Assembly (NCBI GenBank): GCA_015698285.1
Contig: CP048685.1
Location: 1,550,001-1,614,000, forward strand
DNA from: Candidatus Nitronauta litoralis
GTDB taxonomy: Bacteria; Nitrospinota; Nitrospinia; Nitrospinales; Nitrospinaceae
Length of the DNA: 64,000 bases
Reading direction: 5' to 3'
Shown here: positions 23,634 to 31,286 of the stretch, piece after piece
How the letters are laid out: each line of letters opens with the position of its first letter
Position numbering within the stretch: the stretch's first letter is position 1
The notes under the pieces: generated by a model
The model's input: only the letters and a program-made list of their open reading frames with translations
Databases searched by the model: none
What the model was told of the DNA's origin: nothing
Position numbers and translations under genes: made by a program

Positions 23634-23979
23634 ACAGATGAATTTCAACGAAGGCGCGGTGTGGGACATGCTTCAGACCGCCCGAGGTAAATCCAATGCC
23701 ATCAGCCGCGAAGCCCTGGCAGAAGCGCTCAACATCAGCGACAGGAAGATACGCGAAATCGTGGCCGCGCTCATTGTCGATTGGGGAACGATCATAATTT
23801 CTGATTACCGCTCAGGCGGGTATTACCTGCCATCCTGTGAATCCGAAATTGAAACCTATATCCACAACCTGCACAGTCACGGCGTGTCCATCCTGAAACG
23901 CGAAGCCGCCATCAAAAAGATAGACCTGGCAGAACTCCTGGCCGAATACCAGATGGAACTGCCGCTGGAGGTGTCCTGA
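23614..23979 (+). CDS. Winged-helix phage protein, 121 residues
   Basis: Residues about 27-75 (AISREALAEALNISDRKIREIVAALIVDWG) form a winged helix with the wing strand TIIISDYRSGGYYLP, resembling phage replication-initiation or regulator modules. A C-terminal helix follows. GAGGAAAG precedes the ATG. It is coupled to the next gene by a TGATG overlap. Confidence 0.65.
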   Translation: MNPKQIEQMNFNEGAVWDMLQTARGKSNAISREALAEALNISDRKIREIVAALIVDWGTIIISDYRSGGYYLPSCESEIETYIHNLHSHGVSILKREAAIKKIDLAELLAEYQMELPLEVS

Positions 23980-24368
23980 TGGGAATGGAAGTCCGGGTTT
24001 ACCGCCCAAATAAAAACGGTGATTTGAAATTAAAAACGGTGATCACTCCAGATCAAATGTTCAAGTGCATGCTATCGCCGCAGGCCGCCGCCGAACTTAA
24101 TTACAGGATTAAGGGCAACAAAAAAACAAAAAAAAGAACAAAGCCAGTTCAAACCGAACCGCGCCAATTCAAGTACGTGCATTTCAACCCTACAACCATA
24201 GGGAAACCCTGGAGAGCGCAAGGCCACAGGAAAGAAGAAATTAAAAAAAACGGAGCGCTTAGAACCGTTCATAAAACAATCAACTTGGGGGCTTTCACCA
24301 CGCAATATGCTGCCGCTCAGGCTGTTGCCAATCATAAAGGCTGTAAAGTGGAGGATCTTCGCAAATGA
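23979..24368 (+). CDS. AP2-like DNA-binding protein, 129 residues
   Basis: A basic middle region is followed by GKPWRAQGHRKEEI...INLGAFTTQYAAAQAVANHKG (about 72-122), which matches the AP2/ERF core: a tryptophan strand, an LGxFxT strand and an AAxAxxxH helix. AP2 domains occur in phage homing endonucleases and regulators; no nuclease domain is attached here. The N-terminal 50 residues are unassigned. Confidence 0.6.
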   Translation: MGMEVRVYRPNKNGDLKLKTVITPDQMFKCMLSPQAAAELNYRIKGNKKTKKRTKPVQTEPRQFKYVHFNPTTIGKPWRAQGHRKEEIKKNGALRTVHKTINLGAFTTQYAAAQAVANHKGCKVEDLRK

Positions 24369-25093
24369 TCCTCCGTTGCCCAACCTGCGGCACCACCGCC
24401 TCTTTTGAGACCTGGGGAAATCAGGATGTGCAGGGATGCCTGAAATTGTTCTCCGAATTTCCAAAGCCCACGCCTCATAGCGCAGTGCATTACCTCACGT
24501 TATTCCGCCCGGCAAAAACAGTGCTCACGTGGAAGAAGGCCGGAAAGGTGCTTAAAGAACTTTTAGAAATGATCGATTCCAAAACAATCAAAATACCCGG
24601 TGAGCCCGAGATCGGCATCACCCCGGCCACCTGGGCAAAGGCGATGGACAGCATGGTCCTGAACGATTCCAAAATCAAACGACCACTCACGAATCATAAC
24701 TACTTAAAGAAAGTAGCCTACAGCATGGCCGATGAAGTAGATCAAAATCCCCCTTGTAAAGGGGGAAAGCGAAGCCAGGGGGATTATTCCAATCAGCCGG
24801 AGCAAGAGGAGTCTGATCTGCCAACGCCGGACGATTATGATTTCTTTCAGCTTTGGATTGAAAAATGCGCCGATGAAATCCCCGCAGAATCCGTCTCAAA
24901 ATACTTTCTGCCGCTGGAACTTGCCAAACTCACAGATATGGAAATGACCATCAAGGCACCCAACGATTTGATGCGGAAATTGCTCAACGCAAATTTTAAA
25001 GAGCAAATGGAAGACGCTATGAAAAAACTGGACGGTCCAGCCCGAACACTCCGCATCCTGGCCGATCCAAAAGGAGGCACACCATATGCTTAA
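24365..25093 (+). CDS. Phage hypothetical protein interrupted in frame by a palindromic repeat, 242 residues
   Basis: Starts with a CPTCG knuckle (5-9). A helical domain of about 110 residues follows, then a repeat-derived insert (NPPCKGGKRSQGDY, about 128-141) and a second helical domain (about 155-235). The halves on either side look like normal coding sequence, so the insert sits in a tolerant linker. I do not recognise the family; this position in B3-like phages often holds replication or recombination accessory proteins. Confidence 0.6.
   Translation: MILRCPTCGTTASFETWGNQDVQGCLKLFSEFPKPTPHSAVHYLTLFRPAKTVLTWKKAGKVLKELLEMIDSKTIKIPGEPEIGITPATWAKAMDSMVLNDSKIKRPLTNHNYLKKVAYSMADEVDQNPPCKGGKRSQGDYSNQPEQEESDLPTPDDYDFFQLWIEKCADEIPAESVSKYFLPLELAKLTDMEMTIKAPNDLMRKLLNANFKEQMEDAMKKLDGPARTLRILADPKGGTPYA
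24745..24786. repeat. Palindromic repeat A, in frame inside a gene
   Basis: CCCCCTTGTAAAGGGGG (24749-24765), spacer AAAGCGAAGCCA, then GGGGGATTA. The outer AATCCCCC and GGGGGATT also pair. It adds about 14 codons to the host gene without breaking the frame. Confidence 0.8.
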
Positions 25094-25520
25094 TATTTCT
25101 TTCGGATACACGTGGCATGCGGTTGTGATGGATGCCAAAACCTGCACCCTCCGGGATTGGAAAGACAGCCACGCTAAAAAGTTCATCAAAGGCAGTTTGG
25201 TGGCCGGTCTCACCAAAGGGTACTTCGCCAATGGCAAAAAGTTTGGAATCGTCCAGGTGAAAGATTGCTACCGGGTGAATACCTCAGAATTAGCAGATGA
25301 AGACTACGTCAATGAAGGTTTCGAGTTTTATGATCGCTACCCTTTCTTGATTCCACCGTGCTCCCCCTTCGCCAAATTTGAAAACCAGCAACAGGCCTTC
25401 GATGATTGGCGGGAGCAGGAACTCGATATGTGGCGGCTTGATTTCAATGTTTTTGAAATTGAACCCTCCATTTTGGTCGAAGTGATTGAAATGACCCGAA
25501 AAGGGGGACTCCTGAAATGA
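25086..25520 (+). CDS. Hypothetical phage protein, 144 residues
   Basis: A soluble mixed alpha/beta protein with no metal motif or membrane segment. Features: LTKGYFANGKKFGIVQVKDCYRV (about 43-65) and an acidic region (YVNEGFEFYDRYPFLIPPCSPF, about 76-97). The ATG lies eight bases before the upstream stop, and the stop overlaps the next start, so it is an operon member. The family is unknown to me. Confidence 0.55.
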   Translation: MLNISFGYTWHAVVMDAKTCTLRDWKDSHAKKFIKGSLVAGLTKGYFANGKKFGIVQVKDCYRVNTSELADEDYVNEGFEFYDRYPFLIPPCSPFAKFENQQQAFDDWREQELDMWRLDFNVFEIEPSILVEVIEMTRKGGLLK

Positions 25521-25855
25521 CCCAGCTCACCAAAATTGCAACGCTCGATCTCGGCGGGTATCCAGCTTATGTGTATTACACCGGGTGGTGCCATCGAATC
25601 TTTATCGATGAACGTGTCGAGCATCCCAACATCCAGTTTCTGGCGGCAGGCGGGGAACTACCCGCAGTTTTGGAAGTGGAAACCCTGGCCGACCGGCTGG
25701 AAAAATTCAACCAGGGTAGAGAAGAATTTAAAGCACCGCCCTGCCCGGAATGCGGTGCCGAGGTTGAGGTAGAGCCCTTCGAAATCCAGGATCAGCACAA
25801 ATGCACCAAATGCGATTGGTATGTGTTCATCAGAAAACCAGAGGAGCTGCCGTAA
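25517..25855 (+). CDS. Hypothetical phage protein with C-terminal zinc ribbon, 112 residues
   Basis: The C-terminal 45 residues contain CPECG (about 75-79) and CTKCDW (about 97-102), a zinc ribbon. The N-terminal half is a small beta-rich domain (IATLDLGGYPAYVYYTGWCHRIFIDE). It is coupled to both neighbours by start/stop overlaps. Function is unknown. Confidence 0.58.
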   Translation: MTQLTKIATLDLGGYPAYVYYTGWCHRIFIDERVEHPNIQFLAAGGELPAVLEVETLADRLEKFNQGREEFKAPPCPECGAEVEVEPFEIQDQHKCTKCDWYVFIRKPEELP

Positions 25856-26313
25856 TGCCATCCCAAGCCATGCTGGCCAAAATCCATATAGCCAAAAAGG
25901 AATTGAATCTCGATGACACCGAATACCGCGAGTTGCTCTTTGGCGAAACCGAGAAAACCTCTGCAAAAGATTTGACGGATGCCGAAGCCTCAAAAGTGAT
26001 CCAGGCATTCGAAAGTCTGGGTTGGGTTGGTTCGGCTCCCCCTTCTCCGAAGGGGGCGGGGGGGGCTTCTTCCTCCAGCGGTTTAAAAAACCGCTTCTCC
26101 AATCTCGATGGCCGACCAGGCATGGCCACCGCCAAACAACTGAGAATGATCGAGGCGATATGGATGAAGCACCCTGGAATACAAATCAAAACAGGAGAGG
26201 CGTTACGCAGATTTTTAAAGAACAAATTCAATCTCGACGGGCTCCGTTTTATCGAACGCGACCAGGTCGGGAAGATCAAAACAGCAATCGAATCGATAAG
26301 GAGATACCAATGA
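25855..26313 (+). CDS. GemA-like regulator (Mu gp16/DUF1018 family), carrying a palindromic-repeat insert
   Basis: The N-terminal part (AKIHIAKKELNLDDTEYRELL, about 8-28) and the C-terminal part (TAKQLRMIEAIWMKH...LRFIERDQVGKIKTAIE) match the Mu gp16/GemA family, which affects host gene expression and DNA supercoiling. Between them, at about 62-75, lies APPSPKGAGGASSSSG, encoded by a palindromic repeat. I start at ATG 25855, which overlaps the previous stop; the frame is open further upstream. Confidence 0.78.
   Translation: MPSQAMLAKIHIAKKELNLDDTEYRELLFGETEKTSAKDLTDAEASKVIQAFESLGWVGSAPPSPKGAGGASSSSGLKNRFSNLDGRPGMATAKQLRMIEAIWMKHPGIQIKTGEALRRFLKNKFNLDGLRFIERDQVGKIKTAIESIRRYQ
26036..26074. 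repeat. Palindromic repeat E, in frame inside the GemA-like gene
   Basis: CCCCCTT-CTCCG-AAGGGGG (26038-26056) plus a G-run and CTTCTTCC tail. It is a second subtype with loop CTCCG instead of GT/A, nearly identical to copy F at 28119. Confidence 0.8.
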
Positions 26314-26609
26314 ATCAAATTGAATTTGCTGAATTAACAAAAGAAGAAACTGTTTTAATGGAAAAAATTTTAAAGAGGGCAGAACCACTTTTCGAAAATA
26401 AAATAAACCCTGAAGAAATAACCACCCACATCGGAATGAATTTAAGGGCAGTTCATGCAGTATGCCCTCTCGATTTTAGGAAGCTTCACGGGTTCAATGA
26501 TTTTAGTTTTGCACACGACATCATCATGATTGACATGAAGCTAAATAAGGAAACGGGAGAGCTTGAGGAATTCTTTCTCCCACGTTGCGCAAAACCACAA
26601 TCCAACTAA
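26310..26609 (+). CDS. Mu-like phage early protein (DUF6874-like), 99 residues
   Basis: The order of a helical start (LTKEETVLMEKILKRAEPLF), a VCPLDFRKL motif, FSFAHDIIMIDMKLNKETGELE and FLPRCA matches a small family found just after GemA in B3-like phages, remembered here as DUF6874. Function is unknown. ATG 26310 follows AAGGAGAT, and the upstream gene's stop overlaps. Confidence 0.62.
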   Translation: MNQIEFAELTKEETVLMEKILKRAEPLFENKINPEEITTHIGMNLRAVHAVCPLDFRKLHGFNDFSFAHDIIMIDMKLNKETGELEEFFLPRCAKPQSN

Positions 26610-26610
26610 C

Positions 26611-26679
26611 GCCGTGAGGCGGGGAATACCAACTCCCCCAGGGAACCGTGCAAACCAAACCAACACTCCGCCTCACGGC
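26611..26679 (+). other. Long stem-loop between early genes
   Basis: GCCGTGAGGCGG (26611-26622) is perfectly complementary to CCGCCTCACGGC (26668-26679). Within the 45-base loop GGGGA/TCCCC can pair. It begins just after a stop codon and ends about 20 bases before the next gene, so it may be a processed RNA element, an attenuator or an mRNA stabiliser. No T-tract follows. Confidence 0.55.
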
Positions 26680-26697
26680 ATTTGAATAAGAGAAACC

Positions 26698-26922
26698 ATG
26701 AATCAAGACAAATGCCTCAACCCGGATTGTGAATATCCGGTCTTAAACCCCTACATTCCATTTTGCTCCACTTGTTATTTTTTAACAGAGGATGGGGAAA
26801 TAAAAAAATTACTGAACCGCATGGCGACCTACAGACGGCTCTACGGTACGTGGCCGAAAGATTTTGATGAGCGCGTTCAAAAATCAATCGATTCTATCAA
26901 TCAAACGTTGGGAAAAAATTAA
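26698..26922 (+). CDS. Small Cys-rich hypothetical protein, 74 residues
   Basis: CLNPDCEYPVL and PFCSTCYF (four Cys within the first 27 residues) make a zinc-knuckle head, followed by two helices (IKKLLNRMATYRRLYG, ERVQKSIDSINQTL). AGAGAAACC precedes ATG 26698. It is the first gene after the long stem-loop. Function is unknown. Confidence 0.55.
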   Translation: MNQDKCLNPDCEYPVLNPYIPFCSTCYFLTEDGEIKKLLNRMATYRRLYGTWPKDFDERVQKSIDSINQTLGKN

Positions 26923-26923
26923 T

Positions 26924-27148
26924 ATGAAACTGGCCAAATTAGGCAATGCAGTAATTGATGCAAGCCGAATTGAATCTGCTTTTATTTGTGATCAGACAAA
27001 ACCACCATACACCCAGGTTCGTGTGGTGATGCATTCCCGAGCAGAACATTTTTTCCCGGTTAAGGATGACAGCGAAGCCTGGGAATTGATTGAAGAATTA
27101 ATGGATGTAAAAGAAGACGAAAGAGAGGAACTCAATGAAATGGTTTGA
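26924..27148 (+). CDS. Small hypothetical protein, 74 residues
   Basis: Starts MKLAKLGNAVIDASRIESAF and continues with strand-rich ICDQ...TQVRVVMHSR and an acidic helical tail. I place the start at ATG 26924, two bases after the previous stop, rather than at a frame extension inside that gene. The pattern resembles phage proteins that display a value with a beta-hairpin, but no family is recognised. Confidence 0.52.
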   Translation: MKLAKLGNAVIDASRIESAFICDQTKPPYTQVRVVMHSRAEHFFPVKDDSEAWELIEELMDVKEDEREELNEMV

Positions 27149-27575
27149 AAAGTTAGTGTCAGGCCGCAGGCCGGATTTGATCGTAGAAATTGAGGGGAAG
27201 GTATACATGAAGCGCTGGTGGGTAATTCCTCGCAACCGATTCCTCAATATCTTCCTGCATAAATTCGTGCATTCAGATGAACCAGTACTGCACGATCACC
27301 CGTGGCCCTCAATTTCCTATTACCTCAAAGGCCGCCTGGCTGAAACCTTTCCGGATGGTGGCCGCCTGTGCCAACAGGGGAAATTCTACTACCGCTCCGC
27401 GTCACAACTTCACTACTTAACAAAAGTAGATCAGCAATCCGTATGGACCCTGTTTTTCACCGGGCCCAAACTTCGGGAATGGGGTTTCAGAACAGATAAA
27501 GGTTGGATCCCTCATTTCCTTTTCACCAATCGGCCAGGAGCCAATGAACAAAGAGAATACAAGAGGGCATCGTGA
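27135..27575 (+). CDS. Cupin-like phage protein, 146 residues
   Basis: A double-stranded beta-helix type pattern is visible: VYMKRWWVIPRN, HSDEPVLHDHPWPSISYYLKGRLAE (about 48-71), FYYRSASQLHYLTK and VWTLFFTGPKLREWGF (about 104-119). Three His (HDH and HYL) could bind a metal. Proteins of this kind occur in phage genomes without known role. Its start lies inside the end of the preceding gene, and its stop overlaps the next start. Confidence 0.62.
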   Translation: MKWFEKLVSGRRPDLIVEIEGKVYMKRWWVIPRNRFLNIFLHKFVHSDEPVLHDHPWPSISYYLKGRLAETFPDGGRLCQQGKFYYRSASQLHYLTKVDQQSVWTLFFTGPKLREWGFRTDKGWIPHFLFTNRPGANEQREYKRAS

Positions 27576-28480
27576 GCAACACCAAAATAGAGTGGGCCAC
27601 CAAAGTCTGGAACCCGGTCACCGGCTGCACAAAGGTTTCTGATGGATGCAAGTACTGTTACGCAGAAAGGCAATGGCCGCGCCTGGCCGGAAACAAGAAA
27701 ACCCTGTACCACGGCAGAAATTTCACAGACGTTGAATGCCACGAGCAGCTATTGCAACAGCCTTTCAAGTGGAAAAGTCCCGAGCGGATTTTTGTCAACT
27801 CAATGTCTGATCTCTTTCATGATGCAGTGCCGGATAATTTCATAAAGAAGGTTTTAAATGTGGTCGACGGCAATCCGCGACACACTTTCATCGTTCTCAC
27901 CAAAAGGCCTGAACGTACGCAGGAATTCTTTGCAAATTTTTATGATTTCCGACCAGGTAGTGATTTGACGTTGAGAAAAAATCTATGGCTCGGTGTTTCG
28001 GTTGAGGACCAAAAAACAGCAGACGAACGCATTCCCGTTCTTTTAGAAACACCCGCCGCCAAACGGATCATCTCTTACGAACCAGCACTCGGCCCCGTAA
28101 ATTTTGAAAAGTTTTTAGTCCCCCCTTCTCCGAAGGGGGCGGAGGGGGCTTCTTCCTTAGACTGGATCATCGCCGGGGGAGAGTCCGGCCCTAAAGCCCG
28201 GCCATCACACCCGCAATGGTTTCGGGATGTGCGCGATCAATGCGCCAAAGCAAACGTTCCTTTTTTCTTCAAGCAGTGGGGAGAGTGGGCTCCTCAAGAT
28301 GATTGGAATAAGGGGCGTGATGATTACTGGAAGATCACAAAACACGGGGCAGTGCCACGCTACCGGTCGCACTTGCTCAATGAAAAGGATGGCGCGGTGG
28401 ATTTTGTCGGCAAAAAAAAGGCAGGTCACCTGCTAGACGGCAAAGAATATTTCCAATTCCCGGAGGGAGGCGCTCAATGA
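27572..28480 (+). CDS. DUF5131/phage gp37-gp68 family protein with a repeat insert
   Basis: Begins with the signature IEWATKVWNPVTGCTKVSDGCKYCYAE (three Cys at about 19, 26 and 29, of the iron-sulfur type), then FVNSMSDLFHD, the HTFIVLTKRPER strand and WIIAGGESGPKARP, all diagnostic of the phage Gp37/Gp68 (DUF5131) family. The fold is thought to be TIM-barrel-like. A palindromic repeat adds VPPSPKGAEGASS at about 183-195. GTG 27572 is the start, overlapping the previous stop. The reaction is unknown. Confidence 0.85.
   Translation: MSNTKIEWATKVWNPVTGCTKVSDGCKYCYAERQWPRLAGNKKTLYHGRNFTDVECHEQLLQQPFKWKSPERIFVNSMSDLFHDAVPDNFIKKVLNVVDGNPRHTFIVLTKRPERTQEFFANFYDFRPGSDLTLRKNLWLGVSVEDQKTADERIPVLLETPAAKRIISYEPALGPVNFEKFLVPPSPKGAEGASSLDWIIAGGESGPKARPSHPQWFRDVRDQCAKANVPFFFKQWGEWAPQDDWNKGRDDYWKITKHGAVPRYRSHLLNEKDGAVDFVGKKKAGHLLDGKEYFQFPEGGAQ
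28119..28157. repeat. Palindromic repeat F, in frame inside the DUF5131 gene
   Basis: CCCCCTT-CTCCG-AAGGGGG (28121-28139) with tail GGAGGGGGCTTCTTCC. It differs from copy E (26036) at very few positions, so one may be a recent copy of the other. Confidence 0.8.
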
Positions 28481-28710
28481 TCACACACGTGGCAGTCATC
28501 ATTGACGGGGAAGTGGTTTCGATGCCAAAGCCCGCAAGGCATCACGAAATTCTGCATAAGTTTCCACGCGCCAATCACAACCAGGGGCCGCAAGGCTTTA
28601 TTGACGATAAGGAAGGATTCGTGGGCAGGCGTAGAGCCGCCACCCTGGCTATGGAAGCGGACCAAATTGAAGAGATCAACCGACCTCTCTACTCAGAGGA
28701 CTTGTGGTGA
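28477..28710 (+). CDS. Small hypothetical phage protein, 77 residues
   Basis: ITHVAVIIDGEVVSMPKPARHHEI and QGFIDDKEGFVGRRRAATLAME resemble short phage proteins that describe an updated or modified ligand, with conserved Pro-Arg-His and GR-R-AA motifs, but I can name no family securely. Overlaps the DUF5131 stop by four bases. Tryptophan at the end. Confidence 0.55.
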   Translation: MITHVAVIIDGEVVSMPKPARHHEILHKFPRANHNQGPQGFIDDKEGFVGRRRAATLAMEADQIEEINRPLYSEDLW

Positions 28711-28750
28711 TTAAAATAAATCTTGAAAAAAATCGCGAAGGAGGCACTAC

Positions 28751-29884
28751 GTGATCTATCAACCCACATCCACATTACCGGCGAACCTTTCTGGCCAGCA
28801 ATTGGCAGGGCCGTTCAACCTCATGGGTTCTATTTTAAACGCCGCAGAAAACACACCGTCAAATATCACCTTTGTTGGTGAGCGCTGCAACCTGGTCCTG
28901 GCCAGCGATCCTGATCCAACGATTATTTCCGGCCTCAAAACAGCAAACCCCAACTGCATCGTGCTGTGGTTCGTTTCCCCCTACTTCGCTACCGGCGATG
29001 ATTTGTGGAACGCCAGCACTCAGGAACTTCAAGATGCTCTGGTCGCAAAATACGGGTTGCACGACCCGCAGGATCAACCCATCACCTACGGCGGTCCCAC
29101 ATACCCAGGCCTGGCTTTGGGTCAGGCACTTCCTTTAATGGACGTGCGTAATGCCGCCTGGCAGGATTATTTCGCCGCGCAAATGGCGAAGTACGTGCCC
29201 ATTGTCGGGTTTGATGGAGTGTTTCTCGACACGATGACAGAAGATATACCGGCATGGGCGCTGGCCGCTGGCCCAACCTTCCCGAAAGGCTACACTGCCA
29301 ATGGCTGGAAGTATGGCTCCTATGAGTTCCTGGCTAAAATTCAGGACGCAATGGCGGCCATCGGTAAAGTGGTTTATTTTAATGGCATTTCAAAAGGCTC
29401 AACCGCCACCACGTCTTTCCTGAATAAGGGCATGCTGGAAATGGTCGAAGGTGGCGCGGTGGAAGCCTATAGCATCGGGTCCGATTTTTATTCCACCGAT
29501 ACGCTCAAACAACATTTTTTTCAAGAAACTGTAATGAGGGATTTGAGCCAGGCGTTATTGCTCAATAAAAAAATAGTGATCGAGGCCTACGTCGATACCT
29601 GGTCAGTAAAGAAAAGCCTGTATTTTCTCGGCGGTATTTCCCTGGTTCAAAACGGGAACCTGTTTCCGTATCTCACAGAAAACGGCTCAGCGGGAACCTT
29701 CGTCTATCTCGATGAATGGGGCATGAACCTGGGCGATCCGGTCGGAGCTTTTACGATAAACGGAGACGGTACCTACCAACGCCAGTTCACCAATGGCCTG
29801 GTAGTCGTCAACCCAACCGCCAACACCATCACCCGGCAGGTGGCGCTTGCCCCATTCTCCGGCAACTTCTTTTTAAACTCTTGA
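28751..29884 (+). CDS. Glycoside-hydrolase-like TIM-barrel protein (GHL15/GH114-like), 377 residues
   Basis: Central strands NCIVLWFVSPYF (about 70-81), VGFDGVFLDTM (about 151-161, with the acidic DG-x-FLD pattern of glycoside hydrolases) and VVYFNGISKG fit a TIM barrel of the GHL15 or endo-alpha-1,4-polygalactosaminidase type. No signal peptide is seen. GTG 28751 follows GGAGG by about nine bases. It lies in the early operon, an odd place. No other lysozyme-like gene is seen in the prophage, so it might act in host wall breakdown or adsorption. Its substrate is unknown. Confidence 0.65.
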   Translation: MIYQPTSTLPANLSGQQLAGPFNLMGSILNAAENTPSNITFVGERCNLVLASDPDPTIISGLKTANPNCIVLWFVSPYFATGDDLWNASTQELQDALVAKYGLHDPQDQPITYGGPTYPGLALGQALPLMDVRNAAWQDYFAAQMAKYVPIVGFDGVFLDTMTEDIPAWALAAGPTFPKGYTANGWKYGSYEFLAKIQDAMAAIGKVVYFNGISKGSTATTSFLNKGMLEMVEGGAVEAYSIGSDFYSTDTLKQHFFQETVMRDLSQALLLNKKIVIEAYVDTWSVKKSLYFLGGISLVQNGNLFPYLTENGSAGTFVYLDEWGMNLGDPVGAFTINGDGTYQRQFTNGLVVVNPTANTITRQVALAPFSGNFFLNS

Positions 29885-29885
29885 T

Positions 29886-29918
29886 CCTCCCCCTTGTAAA
29901 GGGGGCTGGGGGGATTAT
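29886..29918. repeat. Palindromic repeat B, intergenic
   Basis: CCCCCTTGTAAAGGGGG (29889-29905) followed by CTGGGGGGATTATTA, filling the gap between the glycoside-hydrolase-like and helicase genes. Same subtype as A and C. Confidence 0.8.
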
Positions 29919-29942
29919 TAAAAAAACGAAAGGCATTAAAAA

Positions 29943-31286
29943 GTGATACCGAACCAACAATTGGAACTGGATTTCAACGGCCTCAAACTTATCCGGTGCG
30001 GTCGCTACCCCAATTTTAAGGATCGCCCGGACTGGCAGATCGAAGGACTATGGGCACATGCCGGTGTGGGTATGGTGACTGCCCAGGAAAAAGCAGGCAA
30101 GACCTGGTTGATGTTAACCATTGCGCTTTGTATAGCTTCAGGCACACCTTTCCTTGGGCGGTTCCCGGTTCGCCAGGGGCCAGTCATCGTCTACACACCC
30201 GAGGGCGACCGGAAAGACCTTCAGGATAGAATCGATCAACTATCCAGACGCATGGGTATTGAGTTGGCAGGGTTGGATTTTTTTACGGCAGAAATGAACG
30301 GACTCTGCATCGATTCCCCCGCCCATCAGGAAACCATCATGAATGCGATTCAGGGTGTGGGCGCAAGCCTGGTTATATTCGATCCACTGCGGGATTGTAT
30401 GGAGGGTCAACTTTCCAATAACGATGATGCCACCGTGGTCACCAAATTTTGTCTGCAAATTCAACAGGAACACAACTGCGGAGTGATGATTTCCCACCAC
30501 GAAAATTCAGACGGGAAAATGATGGGAGCCAAAGCCTGGTCCGCCTTTGCCGATTCACTCTGGCACCTGCGTGTCGCGGATGGTGATCAAACCATCTTGT
30601 CAAATATCCAGCGAAAAGAGAAAACAGTAGAAGATTTACAAATAGCCAGAGTCAAAATGGATGACGATATCGGTCTTGAAATTGTCGGAAACAGCCAGCC
30701 ATCCAAAACCCTGGACGACCATATTCTGGACCTGCTCACGAAACTCCCTAAGGGGTCATCCATGACCGTCACAAATATCCGGGAAAATTTACGTAGAAAC
30801 AACATTTCTGCCCCCAACGAAAAGGTGTCCACCTCCGTGGGTCGGTTGAAATTCCACAAGGAAATTGTGCTGACACCGCCTTACGGGTACCGTTTGGCAA
30901 CCCCGGAAGATTTTGCTCAAAAATCGGGCGAAAAGCCGTCCGTCCGTGAGGGGGTCCCTGAAAATCAGACGGACGGGACGGGAGTTAATGTTAAAAATGA
31001 GGGTAAAAACTCGTCCCGTCCGTCCAAATCCCAGTGGCCGGGTGACGGACGGACGGGTTTTGAGGGTCAAAATGGTCCGGAACCCGTCCAGGCCACCCCT
31101 CCTGCCACCACCGGCCTTCCAGACCTCCAAAAGGCCCATGAGGGGGCGGACTATATATATGGAAACAACTCGCAAAATACTCCCCCTTGTAAAGGGGGTT
31201 GGGGGGATTATTCCGAAAATGCCCTCAAAAACCGCCTTTATGAGGCAGGGTTCGACCACACCGATATTGAAGGAATGTCCGAGTGA
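29943..31286 (+). CDS. RecA-fold ATPase/replicative helicase-like protein, 447 residues
   Basis: Walker A QEKAGKTW (about 48-55) and Walker B SLVIFDPL (about 140-148), with MISHHENSDG and a C-terminal HTH-like part (about 255-310), match the RepA/DnaB-like AAA_25 hexameric ATPases. The tail after about 330 is low-complexity, rich in Arg-Pro-Ser repeats encoded by ACGGACGGG-type DNA, and includes a palindromic-repeat peptide (NTPPCKGGWGDY). Mu itself uses host DnaB, so an encoded helicase is notable. GTG 29943 is the start. The stop overlaps the next start. Confidence 0.75.
   Translation: MIPNQQLELDFNGLKLIRCGRYPNFKDRPDWQIEGLWAHAGVGMVTAQEKAGKTWLMLTIALCIASGTPFLGRFPVRQGPVIVYTPEGDRKDLQDRIDQLSRRMGIELAGLDFFTAEMNGLCIDSPAHQETIMNAIQGVGASLVIFDPLRDCMEGQLSNNDDATVVTKFCLQIQQEHNCGVMISHHENSDGKMMGAKAWSAFADSLWHLRVADGDQTILSNIQRKEKTVEDLQIARVKMDDDIGLEIVGNSQPSKTLDDHILDLLTKLPKGSSMTVTNIRENLRRNNISAPNEKVSTSVGRLKFHKEIVLTPPYGYRLATPEDFAQKSGEKPSVREGVPENQTDGTGVNVKNEGKNSSRPSKSQWPGDGRTGFEGQNGPEPVQATPPATTGLPDLQKAHEGADYIYGNNSQNTPPCKGGWGDYSENALKNRLYEAGFDHTDIEGMSE
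30940..31100 (+). repeat. Inverted-repeat-rich coding segment (GACGGACGG motifs)
   Basis: At least five copies of CGTCCGTC/GACGGACG in both orientations occur within about 160 bases of the helicase gene's linker. They can form several hairpins. The encoded stretch is a low-complexity Arg/Pro/Ser/Gly linker. Confidence 0.6.
31181..31212. repeat. Palindromic repeat C, in frame inside the helicase-like gene
   Basis: CCCCCTTGTAAAGGGGG (31182-31198) followed by TTGGGGGGATTATT. It encodes PPCKGGWGDY near the C-terminus. Confidence 0.8.

Noticed and set aside
24745-31212. CRISPR array or REP array reading of the palindromes
   Set aside because: Copies are kilobases apart, without regular spacing or spacers, so no CRISPR array exists in this window.
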